A DNA stretch of 64,000 nt, taken from Phaseolus vulgaris. Lineage: Eukaryota > Streptophyta > Magnoliopsida > Fabales > Fabaceae. Position numbers and translations under genes: made by a program. Position 1 is the first letter of the stretch. Every line of letters begins with the position of its first letter. Positions 59,394 through 64,000 of this stretch are shown piece after piece. The notes beneath the pieces are model-generated. The model made no database searches, was not told where the DNA came from, and saw nothing but the letters and a program-made list of their open reading frames with translations. The DNA lies in the NCBI RefSeq assembly GCF_000499845.2, contig NC_023754.2, positions 14,092,993 to 14,156,992 of the forward strand. The letters run 5' to 3'.

Positions 59394-60743
59394 TCATATG
59401 GTCTCATAGAAGAATTTCTTGAAAAGTTCCAAATGTTCTTCTTGGAAGGTCATGGAAATAACAATGGATCCATCACCATGTGGACTTAGAATAATCACTG
59501 CTCTATCTTGTGCAAACACATATGCCAACCCAAAATTCACAGGCTTTCCCCATCCAAAATCTGCTTCATACAATGGCATGCTCATCCAGCTTGTGATATG
59601 AAGATTTGGGTTCCCTGCAAAAGGGACATTCCTACGCTCTCCTTCTCCCATGAACAAACGCCTTATGCAATCTAACTGCTCCTCACCCAACACATTCTTC
59701 AGCTGTGACCTTATGTACTCATTAGTAAGCTTTTCAATCGCTTCTCTTACTTTTTGTGCAGCATAGCTCAAAGGCTTTGACACAATCTCTCCAACATAGC
59801 ATTTGGGTGTCACTGTTGCTGCCAAAGCATTCCCATAGTAGTTCTTAGGAAGAGGAGGAATTACTCTGCTGCGGATATCAGCATTGAAACGAACTACGGT
59901 TGGTTGCTTCTCTTCAAGTTCACGAGCCTTGGATGCAGATCTCCATATATGACCAGCAAGAGCTTCAAATCTGCTATAAGCTCTAACCCCTTCTTGCAAG
60001 GGTTGTTCATTGGCCTCCTTCTTCAGCTTCTCCACTTGTTGTCGCGTTAGTTTCAGTAACACAGCTCTTGTCTTCTTCTTCTGCTCAGCATTGATGTCAG
60101 AGCTTCCTAGTTTAAGCGGTAGAGGCTTCAACTCGGGGTGATCAAAGCATGGTGATGGTGATGTTGACGAGTGTTGGTGTTTGAGTACTGTTCTATCAAG
60201 ATATGGCAATTCATGTGGCTCCAGTGTCTCTCCACGACCCAGTTTTGCCCATGAATTGATGAATTGAATGCTACCTAGCCCATCAGACAAAACGTGACAC
60301 ACAGCAAGTCCAATGACAAAGCCATTACCACCAGGGAGTCTTGTGGATTGCACAAGCATCAAAGGAATCTCCTCCACGGGTTGAGTGTAATCAATCTTTG
60401 GAACAAGCTCAGCGACAACACCAGGTGAAAAGTCTCCATAATCAGCCATTGATTTTGTGGTTTCAGCTTCAATAAATGTGACTCCCTTGGCATTGCAATC
60501 CAGCTGAATTCGAGCATCTTCTGCTAAGCTCAACCTTCCAGCAACTGGATAGTAGTGCACTAAAATCTCACCAAGTGACTTCCTCAACCTCTCATTGGTG
60601 TCATGGTTGTGTTTTGCTTGGTATACATAGAAGGTGGGTGTGTGACCTGAACGCACAACTTGGTCACTATCTGCTAACCATAAATGACCTTTGGGAGTTT
60701 CTTCACAAGGAAGAACACGGTAAGAAGCAACAATGGTTACCAT
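59394..60743 (-). CDS. BAHD acyltransferase, spermidine hydroxycinnamoyl transferase-like
   Basis: A single uninterrupted exon of 449 residues, the usual length for the family. The catalytic HXXXD motif is HVLSD (His150, Asp154). The structural DFGWG motif is at 395-399, followed by GKPV. Other family blocks: LVHYYPVAGRL (61-71), LDCNAKGVTFIEAE (81-94), NADIRSR (287-293) and YYGNA (302-306). BAHD enzymes are cytosolic and move acyl groups from acyl-CoA to alcohols or amines. The overall pattern resembles the spermidine hydroxycinnamoyl transferase/HCT side of the family, which makes phenolamides or hydroxycinnamoyl esters; acceptor choice cannot be fixed by reading. The start at 60743 (MVTIVASYRVLP) is the first Met in a typical N-terminus. 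A (TA)n tract lies about 40-60 bp upstream. Confidence 0.92.
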   Translation of the reverse strand: MVTIVASYRVLPCEETPKGHLWLADSDQVVRSGHTPTFYVYQAKHNHDTNERLRKSLGEILVHYYPVAGRLSLAEDARIQLDCNAKGVTFIEAETTKSMADYGDFSPGVVAELVPKIDYTQPVEEIPLMLVQSTRLPGGNGFVIGLAVCHVLSDGLGSIQFINSWAKLGRGETLEPHELPYLDRTVLKHQHSSTSPSPCFDHPELKPLPLKLGSSDINAEQKKKTRAVLLKLTRQQVEKLKKEANEQPLQEGVRAYSRFEALAGHIWRSASKARELEEKQPTVVRFNADIRSRVIPPLPKNYYGNALAATVTPKCYVGEIVSKPLSYAAQKVREAIEKLTNEYIRSQLKNVLGEEQLDCIRRLFMGEGERRNVPFAGNPNLHITSWMSMPLYEADFGWGKPVNFGLAYVFAQDRAVIILSPHGDGSIVISMTFQEEHLELFKKFFYETI

Positions 60744-60780
60744 CTCTATGCTGTTGTGAAATTCGATGTACTTCTTGCTT

Positions 60781-60801
60781 ATTATATATATATATATATA
60801 A
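60781..60801. repeat. (TA)n tract upstream of the BAHD gene
   Basis: About ten TA units lie 40-60 bp before the start codon on the minus strand. It may double as the TATA region. The next 600 bp (to 61400) are AT-rich, with a MITE-like scrap at 61010-61080, a (TA)n at 61184-61203 and no gene. Confidence 0.7.
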
Positions 60802-61565
60802 CATGGAGAGGGAGAGAGGGAGAGAACTTCATTACGTTTCTAGAGCAGCTGCCAATTAATTGAATGGCTCACATTGCCACACGTTTGAACTCTCTTCGAT
60901 GCAAAAATTTCATAGATAGAAAGAAAATAAATGCGAGGAATAAAGAAGAATAAATGTCAGGAAAGTACAGCTGGTAAAAAAATAAAGGAAACATATTTGT
61001 TACCAAATTTAAATATAAATAGTTATAGTTAAAATATTGTTAGTTAATTATATACTAATTTAAAAATTACTTAATTAATTAGTTTTTTTTAAAGTCTTAA
61101 GATTATAATATTTTAAATAGTTTAAATTAAGAAATAATTTTTTTTTAAAAATAATATCATTTAAATAAAAATGATTTGTTCAAATATATATATATATATA
61201 TATAATTTTTTTAAAATAAATTATTTTAAAAATTATAACTATATAAAAATTTACGTATATAATTAAGTTTATGTAATGATATTGCTTTATTTCATTTAAT
61301 ATTTATCAAAGATCTTATTTAACAAATATTTCAAAATTTAATAATTAACTTGTTAACTTAACTTAGAAACTATGAATTTACAACTTATAATTAGTTTTAG
61401 GGAATCGATATTTTGACACCCAATTAAGTGTTGCGCCAGATTACGCCTGCTGATGTGGATTAAAATATAATAAAGTATTATGTGGGGCCAGTATTGTTGA
61501 GGTGGCAAAATTTTAAAATTTAGGGTTTTGTAGTAAAAAATTAGGTTTTAGAAAGGCAAAATCAA

Positions 61566-61817
61566 CCCCATTTTCTCAGTGCGATTTGGAGTGGTAGCGA
61601 TTCTCATTCCGATTCCGGTGAAGTCTACGATCAGCACGATTTGTAGTGCGATATCGGTACCGCATTACATTGGAATTCGTTTTTAGCCCCATTTTCTCAG
61701 TGCGATTTGGAGTGCGATTTGGAGTGGTAGCGATTCTCATTCCGATTCCGGTGAAGTCTACGATCAACACGATTTGTAGTGCGATATCGGTACCGCATTA
61801 CATTGGATTTCGTTTTT
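61566..61817 (+). repeat. Tandem duplication, 121-bp period, CG-containing leader
   Basis: CCCCATTTTCTCAGTGCG begins copies at 61566 and 61687. The second copy has an extra GATTTGGAGTGC. Both contain GTAGCGATTCTCATTCCGAT, GGTGAAGTCTACGATCA and GCGATATCGGTACCGCATTA. Shorter GATTCTGATTCCGGT-type repeats continue to about 61905. Confidence 0.92.
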
Positions 61818-62104
61818 GTTTGGATATTTCTGAAATTGCGATTCTGATTCTGGTAACGTGTGCGATTATGATTCCGGTAACGTCTGCGATTCTGATTCCG
61901 GTGAGCTCTTTGATTTGGCATCTATTTTCATATAATTTTTCGTCAAGTTTTCATTGGTTTCGTTTTGATTTTTTAGGACTTAGCGTTTTTCGATTTCGTT
62001 TATTTGTTGGATGTTGGGGTTTTGGAGTGTTGGACACTGGGGTTTATTGGTGTTTTGATTTTCTATATGTTGAATGACCTTTGTATTGGTTTGGATTTGA
62101 CTTT

Positions 62105-63336
62105 TTAGGGTTTCCTAGCAATTGGTGAAAGAGGGAACTGCAGTGTTGGTTAACTCGTATGGGAGAGAGGGTTTTCCTTACAAATCCCGGGAGGTTAAGA
62201 CTTTGGTCATAAAGGCGTTGGTGTCTGAAGCTGCAGCTGCATCTCAAGCCAATGAGTTCTTGTTGGCTAACCAGGCTTGCTTCCAAAACATAATCCTATC
62301 CTAACTTAATATTTAAAATATATGCTTCTGTATTTTTGCTTCTTTTTGTTAACTTAACTTAACATATAGCTTCTTCCATGTACAGTTTATGCAGCATGTG
62401 ATGCACCTATAGAGACTGGAATTCGTCAAAACATGTTCCTGGTAATGTACACTAGTTAGTTTGTCTGTTGGTTTATTTCTACATTTTAATTCTATTAATA
62501 GTAATTAATTGTCATCCTTGTCTGTTTGGTTCCAATATGTGGTTCTGTAACAGATAGTTATTGTATTATATTGGATCCGACCAAAGATGAAGAAGAGGTT
62601 AGTAGAATCAATTTTGGTTAAAATGTTATTTTATTTTCATCTAATTTCTTGGAAGTTTAGTTAGCTGAGTAAATTTGGTCTACATTTGACTCATTTGCAT
62701 TCTACATTCGTTGTGAATTTTTTTTTGAAAATATCATTAAACCTTTGTTTCCCCAATTTAGTTATTGGTGTCTTGAAAAGCCTTACGTCATTGATGTTAC
62801 AAGCCTTCCTGTTAGAGTGAAGATTCCACCATGTACCTTCTAAATTAGTTTTAAATTATTCTGTTCTTTGGTTCTTAAATTGTAAATGTGTTGAAATAGT
62901 TATTTAGTTTTAAAATTTGCAACTATGTTGAAATTGCTATTTGGTTCCTAAATTTGCAATGGATGGGTGTGTGAGACACTAATGTAACAAACAACTATAG
63001 GGCAGTATTCTTTTATGTTAGTTATTGATGAAATTGTGGGACAATATTGTTTTATGTTCTCTCTAAATCCCTTTGTAGTTGCTAATGATGTGGCGCCAGG
63101 TGGTGATGGAAAAGGCTTGGTTAAATGAAAATCTGATTGCTCCCATTTGTAAGTTTATGTTGCCCATTTCAAATGAAAAAACTTATTTATTAATAGAAAT
63201 GCACATATATTTAAGAATTGAGGTATTAATAGAACTGCACAACAATTCATGTTGCTCTAAATTAACTGAATGTTCTATTATTGAAGCATAAGCATACTGA
63301 TGTTATAAGAGTGTATGTTGGTTTCGTTCTCAACAG
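62105..63336 (+). other. Likely upstream exons and introns of the TE-like gene
   Basis: Short open stretches at 62122-62304 (Ala-rich, ends ACFQNIILS), 62385-62440 and 62765-62845 (SYWCLEKPYVIDVTSLPVR) are separated by AT-rich, intron-like sequence. I cannot prove which are used. Confidence 0.35.
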
Positions 63337-64000
63337 GAAACATTCACAAAATTGTTTGAGGATATAATGTCAATTAGCGGATGTTCAGATGAGGAGGTTC
63401 TTACGATTGATCGTCATCCTGAGGGTCAAGCTAAGGTTTGTTTGAAATGATGTTTTTTGTTTTTAAGTAGACATGACAATTACATTTATTTATCTTTAAT
63501 TTTAATTATTATACTGTATTTGTATTTGATTTTGATATACAGGTGTTTAGGCATAATTGCAGGTCAAAGCGTTTGGCTGTTGTGAACATGGTTATAACTT
63601 TGGAACAAAAGAGTATTATACAGTCCACCCCATTTGGATGGCTTTTGTTTGTTCGTGAGGACATCAAATTGAGTCGTGGACTTTTAAGTAAGTTATGTAG
63701 TTCTTGGGTGGAGAGGAAGCAATGTTTTTCAATTCAGTATCAATTTGTGTCGTTTAGTTTGGTAGATGTGTGTTTAGGTGTAGGTCTTAGAGTAGGTGGT
63801 AGAAAAATTGATTTAAGGAAAAGTAGTATTATATCTCACATAAGAAGTTTTTTTGAAGAAGGTCATGTAACTGTGGAAATGATATATTCTGTTATTTTGA
63901 AACTTGGGAATGATATTTCCTCAGAGGACTTTTGTAAGTTGTATGTCTTGTTAGGTTTGTCGGAGTTTATTCTCCCTACTAGATTGGGTTTAGTTCATGA
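63337..64000 (+). CDS. Partial TE-associated protein, DUF1985-like region (incomplete at 3')
   Basis: Two phase-0 exons: 63337-63435 (ETFTKLFEDIMSISGCSDEE... to GQAK, donor AAG|GTTTGT) and 63543-64000 (VFRHNCRSKRLAVVNMVITL...), open to the window end. The second exon contains WVERKQCFSIQYQFVSFSLV then DVCLGVGLRVGGRKIDL and SSEDFCKLYVLLGLSEFILP. This recalls the F.I....V.FSL.....L..GL pattern of DUF1985, found in plant Ulp1-bearing transposons. Earlier exons (62100-62830) are uncertain. The frame is open for 152 codons with no stop, so it may still be an intact gene. It could also be a domesticated copy. Confidence 0.5.

Larger units (their letters stand above)
61408..64000 (+). mobile_element. 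5' part of a TE-like gene unit, cut by the window edge
   Basis: Starts near GATATTTTGACACCC, the same end motif as the MITE at 40.4 kb. After a repeated, CG-containing leader (61566-61817) come several probable exons. The best supported are 63337-63435 and 63543 onward. Plant elements that carry a DUF1985-like region and, further 3', a Ulp1 protease have this order; the protease part would lie outside the window. Whether this is a MULE-type element is inference. Confidence 0.4.

Noticed and set aside
62560..62600. ILDPTKDEEE as part of a Ulp1 protease catalytic domain
   Set aside because: Too short, no His/Asp/Cys context, and it lies upstream of the DUF1985-like part, which is the wrong order.
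1..64000. tRNA genes, rRNA, CRISPR arrays or bacterial-type operons
   Set aside because: No cloverleaf-compatible A/B box pairs with intact arms, no rRNA sequence and no regularly spaced direct repeats with unique spacers were seen. The DNA is clearly plant nuclear.

Overview
The window is plant nuclear DNA. It is AT-rich, its genes have GT-AG introns, and it is packed with degraded transposons of plant types (MULE, L1-type LINE, Copia, Gypsy, CACTA-like MITEs). The TE sequence style, especially CACTACAAGAAAA-ended MITEs and solo LTRs full of AACCGGTT-like motifs, makes me favour a legume of the bean/cowpea/soybean group. That taxon is inference; no sequence here proves it.

Layout: (1) 0.2-9.6 kb is one Mutator-like element with terminal inverted repeats of about 165-170 bp. 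A broken MuDR-type transposase is read leftward, and a small spliced GRF-zinc-finger/membrane gene is read rightward from the other end. Two related solo LTRs with perfect 5-bp target duplications (TTGTA and CTGAC) sit inside the transposase exons. (2) 10.2-16.2 kb is a seven-exon minus-strand gene for a small MBD-like protein. (3) 16.4-34.4 kb is a repeat-rich desert: MITEs, a SINE-like unit, four LINE fragments (one split by a third solo LTR) and several minisatellites. (4) 34.5-39.7 kb is a five-exon TRICHOME BIREFRINGENCE-LIKE (TBL) gene. (5) 41.0-41.4 kb is a single-exon EC1-like egg-cell secreted peptide gene on the minus strand. (6) 46.8-52.5 kb is a Copia element with matching ATAGT target duplications, a shortened 5' LTR, two in-frame stops and one frameshift. 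(7) 56.4-59.1 kb holds a CACTA-like MITE and a Gypsy gag/LTR remnant. (8) 59.4-60.7 kb is an intact BAHD acyltransferase gene on the minus strand. (9) 61.4 kb to the end is the 5' part of another TE-like multi-exon gene that runs off the window.

The four host genes (MBD-like, TBL, EC1-like, BAHD) are separate transcription units with no visible functional coupling. Most structure in the window comes from nested transposon insertions. The least ordinary items are the convergent GRF/TM gene inside the MULE, the paired near-palindromic motifs shared by the three solo LTRs, the hairpin-forming minisatellite at 30.9-31.3 kb, and the GC-AG first intron of the TBL gene.
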